DNA of 64,000 nucleotides from QZKY01 sp963666295 (lineage in GTDB: Bacteria > Pseudomonadota > Gammaproteobacteria > Burkholderiales > Burkholderiaceae_D): contig OY762707.1 of the NCBI GenBank assembly GCA_963666295.1, positions 2,121,686 to 2,185,685 on the forward strand, read 5' to 3'. The position numbers and the translations under genes were made by a program. Positions 18,345 to 26,274 of this stretch are shown piece by piece (within the stretch, counting starts at the first letter, position 1; the number at the start of each line of letters is the position of its first letter). The notes under the pieces are model-generated. The model was not told the origin of the DNA. It did not search any database and saw only the letters and a list, made by a program, of their open reading frames with translations.

Positions 18345-20009
18345 ATGACTAAATTCGTATTCGTTACTGGCGGCGTTGTCTCTTCTTTGGGTAAGGGAAT
18401 CGCTGCTGCATCGCTGGCCGCTATTCTTGAATCGCGTGGTCTGAAAGTCACCATCATGAAACTCGATCCGTACATTAATGTGGATCCGGGTACGATGAGC
18501 CCCTTCCAGCATGGCGAGGTTTTCGTGACAGATGATGGCGCTGAAACCGATCTGGACCTGGGTCACTATGAACGTTTCATCTCGGCAAAAATGCGCAAGG
18601 TCAACAATTTCACGACCGGACAAATTTACGAATCCGTGATTCGCAAGGAGCGTCGCGGCGAGTATCTGGGCAAGACCGTGCAGGTGATTCCGCATATCAC
18701 GAATGAAATCCAGAATTTCATTTATCGTGGAGCGGATGGTTATGACGTGGCGCTGATTGAAATTGGTGGAACGGTCGGTGACATTGAATCCCTGCCGTTT
18801 CTGGAAGCGGCGCGCCAGTTAAGCCTGCGCGCTGGCAGGAACATGACGGTATTTGTGCATTTGACGCTGGTGCCATTTCTGTCATCTTCCGGTGAGTTGA
18901 AAACCAAGCCGACGCAGCATAGCGTGCAAAAATTGCGCGAAATCGGCATTTCTCCAGATGCACTGCTGTGCCGCGCGGATCGTCCGATTCCGGATGAAGA
19001 GCGCGCCAAGATTTCAATGTTCTCGAATGTGCCGGAGGATGCGGTGATATCCGTTTGGGATGTTGATACGATTTACAAGATCCCGCAAATGCTGCATGAC
19101 CAGGGGCTGGACGAAATCGTTTGCAAGGAACTTGGCATTTCGTTGCCGCCTGCGGACCTGGGCGTCTGGAGTAAGTTGGTCTATGCACTTGAACATCCAG
19201 AGCATCAGGTATGCATTGGCATGGTCGGCAAGTACGTGGATTTGACCGAGTCTTATAAATCCCTAATTGAGGCTTTGCGCCATGCAGGGATTCATACGCA
19301 ATGTCAGGTGGATATCGAATATATCGATTCCGAAGAAATCGAGGAAAAGGGAACGGCTCACCTCGAAAAGTACGATGCGATCCTGGTGCCCGGCGGCTTT
19401 GGTGAACGCGGCGTTGAAGGCAAGATTGCGGCTGCCAAGCTGGCGCGTGAGAAAAAGATTCCTTATCTCGGCATCTGCCTGGGTATGCAAGTGGCATTGA
19501 TTGAATACGCGCGCAATGTGGCAGGATTGGAAAAGGCCAATTCAACGGAGTTTGACCAGAATACCGAGCAACCGGTCGTGGCGCTGATAACGGAGTGGCA
19601 GAGCCACGAGGGCAAGATTGAGCGCCGCGATGAAGATTCCGATCTCGGTGGCACGATGCGGCTGGGTGCGCAGGCTTGCGCCGTAAAGCCGGGAACACTG
19701 GCGGCTGAAATTTACGGCAATGTGGTGACAGAGCGTCATCGCCATCGTTTTGAGGCAAACAACTTTTATCTTGAGCGTATCGAGAATGCCGGGCTGATTG
19801 TTTCTGCGCGTACACCAACTGAAAACCTGTGTGAAATCATGGAGTTGCCGAGGGAGGGTGATCATGCGCACCCGTGGTACATGGGGGTGCAATATCATCC
19901 GGAATTTAAATCGACACCTCGTGGCAGCCATCCACTGTTTATGTCCTTTATCAAGGCAGCACTGGCGCATAAGTCGGCGCAAGCTGTTCATCAGGGAGAC
20001 GAGGCGTGA
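18345..20009 (+). CDS. pyrG: CTP synthase
   Basis: 554 residues from ATG 18345. The frame is open upstream, but TKFVFVTGGVVSSLGKG is the normal N-terminus. Converts UTP to CTP with ATP and glutamine. The amidoligase domain (about 1-265) carries the P-loop SSLGKGIAAAS. The C-terminal glutamine amidotransferase domain carries the catalytic Cys378 in GICLGMQ and the His/Glu pair in GVQYHPEFKS. It overlaps kdsA by 4 bases. The pyrG-kdsA-eno-ftsB order is typical of beta- and some gammaproteobacteria. Confidence 0.97.
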   Translation: MTKFVFVTGGVVSSLGKGIAAASLAAILESRGLKVTIMKLDPYINVDPGTMSPFQHGEVFVTDDGAETDLDLGHYERFISAKMRKVNNFTTGQIYESVIRKERRGEYLGKTVQVIPHITNEIQNFIYRGADGYDVALIEIGGTVGDIESLPFLEAARQLSLRAGRNMTVFVHLTLVPFLSSSGELKTKPTQHSVQKLREIGISPDALLCRADRPIPDEERAKISMFSNVPEDAVISVWDVDTIYKIPQMLHDQGLDEIVCKELGISLPPADLGVWSKLVYALEHPEHQVCIGMVGKYVDLTESYKSLIEALRHAGIHTQCQVDIEYIDSEEIEEKGTAHLEKYDAILVPGGFGERGVEGKIAAAKLAREKKIPYLGICLGMQVALIEYARNVAGLEKANSTEFDQNTEQPVVALITEWQSHEGKIERRDEDSDLGGTMRLGAQACAVKPGTLAAEIYGNVVTERHRHRFEANNFYLERIENAGLIVSARTPTENLCEIMELPREGDHAHPWYMGVQYHPEFKSTPRGSHPLFMSFIKAALAHKSAQAVHQGDEA

Positions 20010-20860
20010 AACTTTGTAATTTCGACGTAGGACTTGAATCCCCTTTCTTTCTGATTGCAGGCCCTTGCGTACTTGAGTCGCGTCAACTGGCGTTCGACAT
20101 TGCGGGTCATCTTAAAGAGATTACGGCGGAGTTGGGGATTCCTTACATTTTCAAGGCATCGTACGACAAGGCCAACCGCTCTTCCGGCAAGTCTTTTCGT
20201 GGCCCCGGTATTGATAGCGGCCTTCAGGCACTGGCAGACATTCGCAAGGAAATTGGCGTGCTTGTTTTGACGGATGTGCATACGGAACAGGAAGTGGCGC
20301 AGGTGGCGTCAGTAGTCGATGTATTGCAAACGCCGGCTTTTTTGTGCCGTCAGACAGATTTTATCGAAGCATGCGCCAGATCGGGCAAGCCGGTGAATAT
20401 CAAGAAAGGTCAGTTCATGTCACCCGAAGACATGATGAATGTGGTCGACAAGGCACGCGCTGCCGCTAAAGAAGCGGGCGTGAAGGAAGATAATTTCATG
20501 GTTTGTGAGCGTGGCGCATCGTTTGGCTACAACAACCTCGTCTCGGATATGCGTTCACTGGTCATCATGCGCAAGACCGGCAGCCCGGTCGTTTTTGATG
20601 CGACGCACTCGGTGCAGTTGCCAGGCGGGCACGGAACATCATCGGGCGGCCAACGCGAATTCGTGCCGGTTTTGTCCAGAGCGGCCGTAGCAACCGGTAT
20701 TGCCGGACTGTTCATGGAAACGCACCCCAGGCCAGAAGAGGCCTTGTCTGATGGGCCGAACATGCTGCCTTTGTCAAGAATGAAAGAAGTACTCACAACC
20801 CTCGTCGAACTGGATCGCGTGATCAAAAAGACGGGGTTTATTGAAGCCGAATTAACATAA
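20006..20860 (+). CDS. kdsA: 3-deoxy-8-phosphooctulonate synthase (KDO-8-P synthase)
   Basis: 284 residues from GTG 20006, with GGGAG a few bases upstream. The start overlaps the pyrG stop. Condenses phosphoenolpyruvate with arabinose-5-phosphate to give KDO-8-phosphate for the inner core of lipopolysaccharide. The family signatures IAGPCVLES near the N-terminus, FKASYDKANRSS, KGQFMSPEDM, VCERGASFGYNNLV and DATHSVQ are all present. Its presence shows a Gram-negative outer membrane with LPS. Confidence 0.96.
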   Translation: MKLCNFDVGLESPFFLIAGPCVLESRQLAFDIAGHLKEITAELGIPYIFKASYDKANRSSGKSFRGPGIDSGLQALADIRKEIGVLVLTDVHTEQEVAQVASVVDVLQTPAFLCRQTDFIEACARSGKPVNIKKGQFMSPEDMMNVVDKARAAAKEAGVKEDNFMVCERGASFGYNNLVSDMRSLVIMRKTGSPVVFDATHSVQLPGGHGTSSGGQREFVPVLSRAAVATGIAGLFMETHPRPEEALSDGPNMLPLSRMKEVLTTLVELDRVIKKTGFIEAELT

Positions 20861-20885
20861 ATAACTGCAATTCAGGAGAGCAAAT

Positions 20886-22169
20886 ATGAGTGCAATCGTT
20901 GATATTATCGGTCGTGAAGTGATCGATTCTCGCGGCAACCCGACTGTTGAATGTGATGTGCTGCTGGAGTCCGGTGTGATGGGGCGCGCAGCTGTTCCAT
21001 CGGGTGCCTCGACCGGAGTACGTGAAGCGATCGAACTGCGTGACGGCGACCAGTCGCGCTACGGCGGCAAAGGCGTATTGAAGGCTTGTGAGCATATTAA
21101 TACTGAAATCTCGGAAGCAATTATAGGGCTTGATGCCAGTGAGCAGGCTTTTCTGGATCGTACCCTGATTGAACTGGATGGCACCGAAAACAAGAGCCGT
21201 CTGGGTGCAAACGCCATGCTGGCAGTTTCGATGGCAGTCGCCAAGGCGGCGGCCGAAGAGGCAGGCTTGCCGTTGTATCGTTATTTTGGTGGTTCAGGGT
21301 CAATGCAAATGCCGGTGCCGATGATGAACATCATTAACGGTGGTGCCCACGCGGACAACAATCTCGATATTCAGGAATTCATGATTGTTCCACTGGGTGT
21401 GCCAAGCTTCAAGGAAGCCGTGCGCTGCGGATCTGAGGTGTTTCAGGCTTTGAAGAAAATTCTTCAGAGCAAGGGCTTGACCACGGCTGTGGGTGACGAA
21501 GGCGGTTTTGCGCCTTCTGTTGAGAGCCATGAGGAAGCGATTCAATTGATTATCGCCGCGATTGAACAGGCTGGCTACGAGCCCGGATCGCAGGTAGCCA
21601 TTGCGCTTGATTGTGCGGCAAGCGAGTTTTACAGAGACGGGAAATACCAGCTTGACGGCGAAGGCATGTCGCTGTCGGCGGAGGAATTCACGAATTTGCT
21701 GGAATCCTGGTGTGACAAATATCCGATTATTTCGATTGAAGATGCGATGGCTGAGGGCGATTGGGATGGCTGGGCAGTTGCCAGTAATCGTCTGGGCAAG
21801 AAAGTTCAGATCGTTGGCGATGATTTGTTTGTGACCAACACCAAGATACTGCGGGAAGGGATTCAGAAAGGCATAGCCAATTCGATTCTCATTAAGATCA
21901 ACCAGATTGGTACGCTGACAGAAACGTTCGAAGCCATCGAAATGGCAAAACGCGCTGGCTATACCGCTGTGATTTCTCACCGTTCAGGCGAGACCGAAGA
22001 TGTGACGATTGCCGACATTGCCGTCGGCACCAACGCGTTGCAGATCAAGACTGGGTCCATGTCACGCTCGGATCGCGTTGCCAAATACAACCAGTTGTTG
22101 CGCATCGAGGAGGATCTGGGAGAGATTGCCAGCTATCCTGGCCGCGGTGCATATTACAACCTCAAATAA
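20886..22169 (+). CDS. eno: enolase (phosphopyruvate hydratase)
   Basis: 427 residues, normal length. Interconverts 2-phosphoglycerate and phosphoenolpyruvate, and in many bacteria is also part of the RNA degradosome. A strong ribosome site (AGGAG) precedes the ATG. Signature sequences include IDSRGNPTVE near the N-terminus, GAHADNN, GDEGGFAP, the metal ligands in ISIEDAMAEGDWDGW, KINQIGTLTET and SHRSGETED. It supplies the phosphoenolpyruvate that the preceding gene kdsA consumes. Confidence 0.97.
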   Translation: MSAIVDIIGREVIDSRGNPTVECDVLLESGVMGRAAVPSGASTGVREAIELRDGDQSRYGGKGVLKACEHINTEISEAIIGLDASEQAFLDRTLIELDGTENKSRLGANAMLAVSMAVAKAAAEEAGLPLYRYFGGSGSMQMPVPMMNIINGGAHADNNLDIQEFMIVPLGVPSFKEAVRCGSEVFQALKKILQSKGLTTAVGDEGGFAPSVESHEEAIQLIIAAIEQAGYEPGSQVAIALDCAASEFYRDGKYQLDGEGMSLSAEEFTNLLESWCDKYPIISIEDAMAEGDWDGWAVASNRLGKKVQIVGDDLFVTNTKILREGIQKGIANSILIKINQIGTLTETFEAIEMAKRAGYTAVISHRSGETEDVTIADIAVGTNALQIKTGSMSRSDRVAKYNQLLRIEEDLGEIASYPGRGAYYNLK

Positions 22170-22231
22170 TCCTGCCGTGCAGGTGGTGACCCGCCGTCCA
22201 TGGGGTCATCGCCTCATGGATGTTCAGCATC

Positions 22232-22540
22232 ATGCGCCCTCTGACCATAATTCTGGCAGCCTTGCTGTTGGTGATCCAGTATCCGTTGTGGCTCGGCAAA
22301 GGCGGTTGGCTGCGTGTTTGGGAACTGGATCGTCAGGTCGATGCGGCCAAAAAGAACAATGAGGAGTTAAAGGCACGCAACAACAAACTCAGATCGGAAG
22401 TAAATGACTTGCAGGCGGGAACAGAAGCGCTGGAAGAACGGGCACGTTACGAGTTGGGGATGGTCAAAAAGGGCGAGGTTTTTGTTCAGATTCTTGATGA
22501 CAGCAAAGAAAGTGTGAAGAAAAACAGTATGGCAGAGTAG
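22232..22540 (+). CDS. ftsB: cell division protein FtsB
   Basis: 102 residues from ATG 22232; an in-frame ATG at 22220 is also possible. Short cytoplasmic tail, membrane helix at about residues 4-21 (TIILAALLLVIQYPLW), then a periplasmic coiled coil with regular heptads (about 30-70) ending near the ELGMVKKGE motif typical of FtsB/DivIC. It joins FtsL and FtsQ in the divisome and helps trigger septal wall synthesis. The position right after eno is the standard one for ftsB. It converges with the DUF4124-type gene. Confidence 0.92.
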   Translation: MRPLTIILAALLLVIQYPLWLGKGGWLRVWELDRQVDAAKKNNEELKARNNKLRSEVNDLQAGTEALEERARYELGMVKKGEVFVQILDDSKESVKKNSMAE

Positions 22541-22565
22541 CGCGGTTATTTTTCTGGCTTGCTGC

Positions 22566-23084
22566 CTAGTTTTTGGAGCAATCAGCAAGAACGCGCTTGA
22601 TTTCATTTAATTCCTGTGCGCGTTGCTTGTCTGTCATAAAGGAACGTTGCCCGTCCTGGGACATGCGCGTTATCCGGATTCCAGACTGGAGTGTTGCTTG
22701 ATACTCTCTGGCGCGGGAACAGCGTCTTGCCGTTTCCTTTGCCAGCTTTCGTGCTTCCTGGGCTTCTTTATCTTTCTCTGCCTGTTCCTGCAGCCTTTTT
22801 TTATATTCGGCTTCCCGTTGGGCAACACTTGAATTTTCAAGCACTTCCTTTGGTGAGGGCTCGGCTTTTGTTTCTTCTTTATACAACTCTTCAGCCCAAC
22901 TGGATTGGCGCGGTGCTTTTAAAATGCGCTTGATGGGCGTGGAAGCTGGCGGTGACCAGTCGGAGTAGTTGCGAATATTCTTTTTGTCTATCCAGACGTA
23001 TTCCGCATGCGTCGCCGTGGCGAGCATGGCGAGCAGCAGGCCTGTTAAAAAAACAGCCAATCTACGACGGCATGTTGCTTTCAT
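22566..23084 (-). CDS. secreted DUF4124-type protein with coiled-coil region
   Basis: 172 residues. Signal peptide with hydrophobic core at about 9-25 and probable cleavage after ATHA (24-27). The mature N-terminus EYVWIDKKNIRNYSDW looks like a DUF4124 domain, in which short beta strands precede variable tails. A highly charged helical stretch follows (about 85-125, rich in E, K, Q and A), and two cysteines at about 120-170 could form a disulfide. Predicted periplasmic. It converges with ftsB. Function unknown; the same kind of gene is often found downstream of eno-ftsB in Burkholderiales. Confidence 0.7.
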   Translation of the reverse strand: MKATCRRRLAVFLTGLLLAMLATATHAEYVWIDKKNIRNYSDWSPPASTPIKRILKAPRQSSWAEELYKEETKAEPSPKEVLENSSVAQREAEYKKRLQEQAEKDKEAQEARKLAKETARRCSRAREYQATLQSGIRITRMSQDGQRSFMTDKQRAQELNEIKRVLADCSKN

Positions 23085-23373
23085 GATAATGGTTCAACAC
23101 CCAGACTAGATAAAATACGTTGTCATCGCTTGAAATTGAAAATTAGTATAACAGTACCAGAAATTAACGCACATCAAGTTGTCTTAAGGCAATAAATGAT
23201 GAGTGTGCTGTTTTTTTGTATCAGGCAAGATGAGTAAGGGCCAAGGTTTGCGGAAGCTTGAATGGGAACACTTGATATTTAGCAGTTTGTTTACTGATTT
23301 TGAGGGCGGTTCTTGCAAGGCGCGAGTGGAGTCACCATACTATGGTTTTACCCATTGATTGGTAGCGAGAACG

Positions 23374-24477
23374 ATGTCAGAAATTAAAACGGTTGAGTAC
23401 GAATATCCCCAAATGGATGTTGGTTCAAGCTGTGTGGCACAAGCTTGGGCGAAAGTGCTGGATGTGCCGACAGGTGATGAAAAGCGGTCACTGAAAGAGC
23501 GCATCAAGCGTTTGCTGAAAGAGCGTGAGGCGGTGCTGGTGGCACATTATTACGTTGACCCTGATGTGCAGGATCTGGCAGACGAAACGGGTGGCTGCGT
23601 AGCTGACTCACTGGAAATGGCGCGTTTTGGGCGTGATCATCCCGCGAAAACTGTTGTCGTGGCTGGTGTGCGGTTTATGGGCGAAACGGCCAAGATACTT
23701 AGCCCGGAAAAGACCATTCTGATGCCGGATCTGGATGCGACCTGCTCGCTTGATCTGGGTTGTCCGGCGGAGGAGTTTTCCGCTTTTTGTGATGAACACC
23801 CAGACCGCACGGTGGTGGTGTATGCCAATACCAGTGCGGCCGTCAAGGCACGCGCAGACTGGATGGTTACGTCTTCGATTGGACTGGAAATCGTCAGACA
23901 TTTACACGAACAGGGTAAAAAGATTCTGTGGGCACCAGACAAGCATCTCGGCTCTTACATTCAACGCGAAACCGGGGCAGACATGCTGCTGTGGCAAGGC
24001 TCGTGCCTCGTGCATGACGAATTCAAGGCGACGGAGCTGAAATTGATGATGAAGGAGCATCCCAATGCGAAGGTGCTGGTACATCCTGAATCGCCAGCTG
24101 CTGTAGTGGCGCTGGCCGATATGGTCGGTTCCACATCGCAGATGGTGACCGCAGCGCAAACGATGGATGCGCCAGAATTTATTGTGGCGACGGACAACGG
24201 CTTGTTCCACAAGATGAGACAGCTTGCGCCCGGCAAGATCTTTCTGGAAGCACCCACAGCGGGGCGGGGCGCGACTTGCAAGAGCTGCGCGCATTGCCCA
24301 TGGATGGCGATGAATGGCTTGCAAAATCTCGCGGCGGTGCTGGAGACGGGCAATAACGAAGTGTTCGTCGATCCTGAAATTAGTCGCAAGGCACACACTT
24401 GCATTGACCGCATGCTGGCTTTTGCTGCCCAGCACAAGGAAAAAATGAACAAGCCATTTTCACTTGGGCCGGCATGA
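23374..24477 (+). CDS. nadA: quinolinate synthase A
   Basis: 367 residues from ATG 23374; the frame extends to a TTG at 23359 without support. Condenses iminoaspartate (from NadB) with dihydroxyacetone phosphate to quinolinate, using an oxygen-sensitive 4Fe-4S cluster. The cluster cysteines fit DATCSLDLGCP and CKSCAHCPWM near the C-terminus. LVAHYYVDPDVQ and HPESPAAVV are further family landmarks. It overlaps nadC by 4 bases (ATGA), so quinolinate production and use are coupled. The upstream gap of about 290 bases holds no gene. Confidence 0.96.
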   Translation: MSEIKTVEYEYPQMDVGSSCVAQAWAKVLDVPTGDEKRSLKERIKRLLKEREAVLVAHYYVDPDVQDLADETGGCVADSLEMARFGRDHPAKTVVVAGVRFMGETAKILSPEKTILMPDLDATCSLDLGCPAEEFSAFCDEHPDRTVVVYANTSAAVKARADWMVTSSIGLEIVRHLHEQGKKILWAPDKHLGSYIQRETGADMLLWQGSCLVHDEFKATELKLMMKEHPNAKVLVHPESPAAVVALADMVGSTSQMVTAAQTMDAPEFIVATDNGLFHKMRQLAPGKIFLEAPTAGRGATCKSCAHCPWMAMNGLQNLAAVLETGNNEVFVDPEISRKAHTCIDRMLAFAAQHKEKMNKPFSLGPA

Positions 24478-25340
24478 GTAATTTACATAATCCGTTCGCT
24501 GCTTTTGATGAGGCGTTGGCCGCAGCTATGCACGCCAACATAAAGGCGGCGCTGGAGGAGGATGTTGGTACTGGCGATCTGACCGGCATGCTGGTTCCAG
24601 AAAATCAGCTTGTTGAAGCGTTCCTGCTTGTTCGTGAAGAGGCTGTCTTGTGTGGCGCACCTTGGTTTGAGGCGGTAATGAAAGCAGTTGACCCGCGCAT
24701 TGAACTCAACTGGCAGTATGCCGAAGGAGAGCGCATGGGCGCTAATACAACGGTGTGCCAGATTGCCGGGCCAGCTCGTTCGGTTCTGTGCGCGGAGCGT
24801 ACCGCAATGAACTTTCTCCAGCTGCTCTCCGGCGTGGCGACGCTAACTCGCAAGTTCGTAGATATGGTGGAAGGCACGAACGCCATGATTTTGGATACGC
24901 GCAAAACCCTTCCAAGTTTGCGTCTGGCGCAAAAATATGCGGTGCGCGTTGGCGGTGGCATGAATCAGCGCATCGCGCTTTATGACGGCATCTTGATCAA
25001 GGAAAATCATATTGCCGCTGCAGGCAGTATCAAGGCTGCGCTGGAAGCGGCGCAAGCGCTTGATGCAGACGTGCCGGTGCAGGTAGAAGTGGAAAGCCTG
25101 GACCAGCTTCGAGAAGCCATTCGAGAAGGGGCACGGCTGATTTTGCTAGACAACTTCACGCTGGACGACATCCGCAAGGCGGTCGAAATCAGCAAGGACA
25201 TTGCAGTTCTTGAGGTTTCCGGCGGCGTCGATTTGTTCAGTGTGCGAACCTATGCGGAAACGGGCGTGGATCGGATTTCGATTGGGGCTTTGACGAAGGA
25301 TGTGAAGGCGACGGATTATTCATTACGAATAATTGATTGA
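24474..25340 (+). CDS. nadC: nicotinate-nucleotide pyrophosphorylase (quinolinate phosphoribosyltransferase)
   Basis: 288 residues. Converts quinolinate and PRPP to nicotinate mononucleotide, the last of the three steps specific to de novo NAD synthesis; all three genes are present in this window. Signatures: EEDVGTGDLTG near the N-terminus, the substrate-binding TRKTLPSLR, RVGGGMNQR and LIKENHI, then VEVESLDQL and LLDNF toward the C-terminus. The start lies inside the nadA stop codon. The 3' side is followed by a degenerate repeat, not by a terminator I can recognise. Confidence 0.96.
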   Translation: MSNLHNPFAAFDEALAAAMHANIKAALEEDVGTGDLTGMLVPENQLVEAFLLVREEAVLCGAPWFEAVMKAVDPRIELNWQYAEGERMGANTTVCQIAGPARSVLCAERTAMNFLQLLSGVATLTRKFVDMVEGTNAMILDTRKTLPSLRLAQKYAVRVGGGMNQRIALYDGILIKENHIAAAGSIKAALEAAQALDADVPVQVEVESLDQLREAIREGARLILLDNFTLDDIRKAVEISKDIAVLEVSGGVDLFSVRTYAETGVDRISIGALTKDVKATDYSLRIID

Positions 25341-25420
25341 TTTTGCAAGGGGGTAGCCCGGCAAGCCTGAGTCGCTAATGAGTTTCTAAAACAAGGCTCG
25401 ACCAAAATCATAAAGACACC

Positions 25421-25445
25421 GGATTCCAGCCTTCGCCGTAATGAC
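25421..25445. repeat. degenerate REP-like palindromic repeat remnant
   Basis: The core ggattccagccttcgccgtaatgac closely resembles the dispersed GGATTCC-GGCC-TTCG-CCGG-AATGAC palindromes found between genes in many proteobacteria. The stem here has decayed by several mismatches around the TTCG loop. It sits between the convergent 3' ends of nadC and hpnC, a usual place for such elements. Confidence 0.5.
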
Positions 25446-25463
25446 ATTTGGGCTAGCGTTTCC

Positions 25464-26270
25464 TTAGAAGAACGCCCGTTTCCCCATAACCAACCAGTCA
25501 AACTTCCCAAGTTTCGGCCTTCTCCTGAAAACGTCATACTCCACATCTTCAATACGTTCCAGAATACGTAATCCACCTTGCACAACGAGCCGTAGCTCCC
25601 ATCCGATGCGCCCCGGCAGACGTTTTGCCAGTGGGGCGCCTGAGAGCATCATGTCACGGGCGCGCTCGACCTGAAAGCGCATCAGTGCGCGCCAGTTGGT
25701 GTCTAACAGGCGCTCATCCAGATAGCTTTCGGTCACTTCAAAGGTGAGCACGTCATCCTGCGGGATGTAGATGCGGTCTTTTTCCCAGTCGATGGCGATG
25801 TCTTGCCAGAAATTGATCAGTTGCAGCGCGGTGCAAATCGCGTCCGACATTTTCAGGTTTTCTTCCGTCGCCGCGCCATAGAGGTGCAGCATCAGTTCGC
25901 CAACCGGGTTGGCCGACCGACGACAGTAATCTTTCAGCTCTTCAAAGTTGGCGTAACGCGTCTTGACGACATCCTGCTTGAAGGCGCTGATCAGATCGCG
26001 GAATGGCTGCAAGGGCAGACGGTAATAGTCGATGACGTCATCCAGGTCGCGAAAGAGGGGGGATTTGGCGGCGTAACCTTGTTCAATGCGATCTAGCGCG
26101 GTTTCGTAGGCGGTCAGCAGTTCGAGTCGTAATTCCGACGGGGCATTGCCTTCGTCGGCGATGTCGTCTGCGCTGCGCGCAAAGGCATAGATGGTTTGTA
26201 CCGCAGGGCGCAAGCGCTTGGGCAGCAGGATGGAGGCAACCGGAAAATTTTCGTAGTGGTTGACCGACAT
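25464..26270 (-). CDS. hpnC: squalene/phytoene synthase family protein, HpnC-like
   Basis: 268 residues. Trans-isoprenyl diphosphate synthase fold. The N-terminal ENFPVASILLP fits the HpnC subgroup, the first aspartate motif DDIAD is at 35-39 and the second, QDIAIDWEKD, at 156-165. In the hopanoid pathway HpnC turns presqualene diphosphate into hydroxysqualene, which HpnE reduces to squalene. Neither hpnD, hpnE nor a squalene-hopene cyclase gene is in the window, so the substrate is not proven. It starts 4 bases after the parC stop and is probably the last gene of a parE-parC-hpnC transcript. Confidence 0.78.
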   Translation of the reverse strand: MSVNHYENFPVASILLPKRLRPAVQTIYAFARSADDIADEGNAPSELRLELLTAYETALDRIEQGYAAKSPLFRDLDDVIDYYRLPLQPFRDLISAFKQDVVKTRYANFEELKDYCRRSANPVGELMLHLYGAATEENLKMSDAICTALQLINFWQDIAIDWEKDRIYIPQDDVLTFEVTESYLDERLLDTNWRALMRFQVERARDMMLSGAPLAKRLPGRIGWELRLVVQGGLRILERIEDVEYDVFRRRPKLGKFDWLVMGKRAFF

Positions 26271-26274
26271 GGCG

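Noticed and set aside
18718..19818. 366-codon frame on the minus strand
   Set aside because: Fully antisense to pyrG; low-complexity composition rich in Pro, Arg and Ser typical of a shadow frame.
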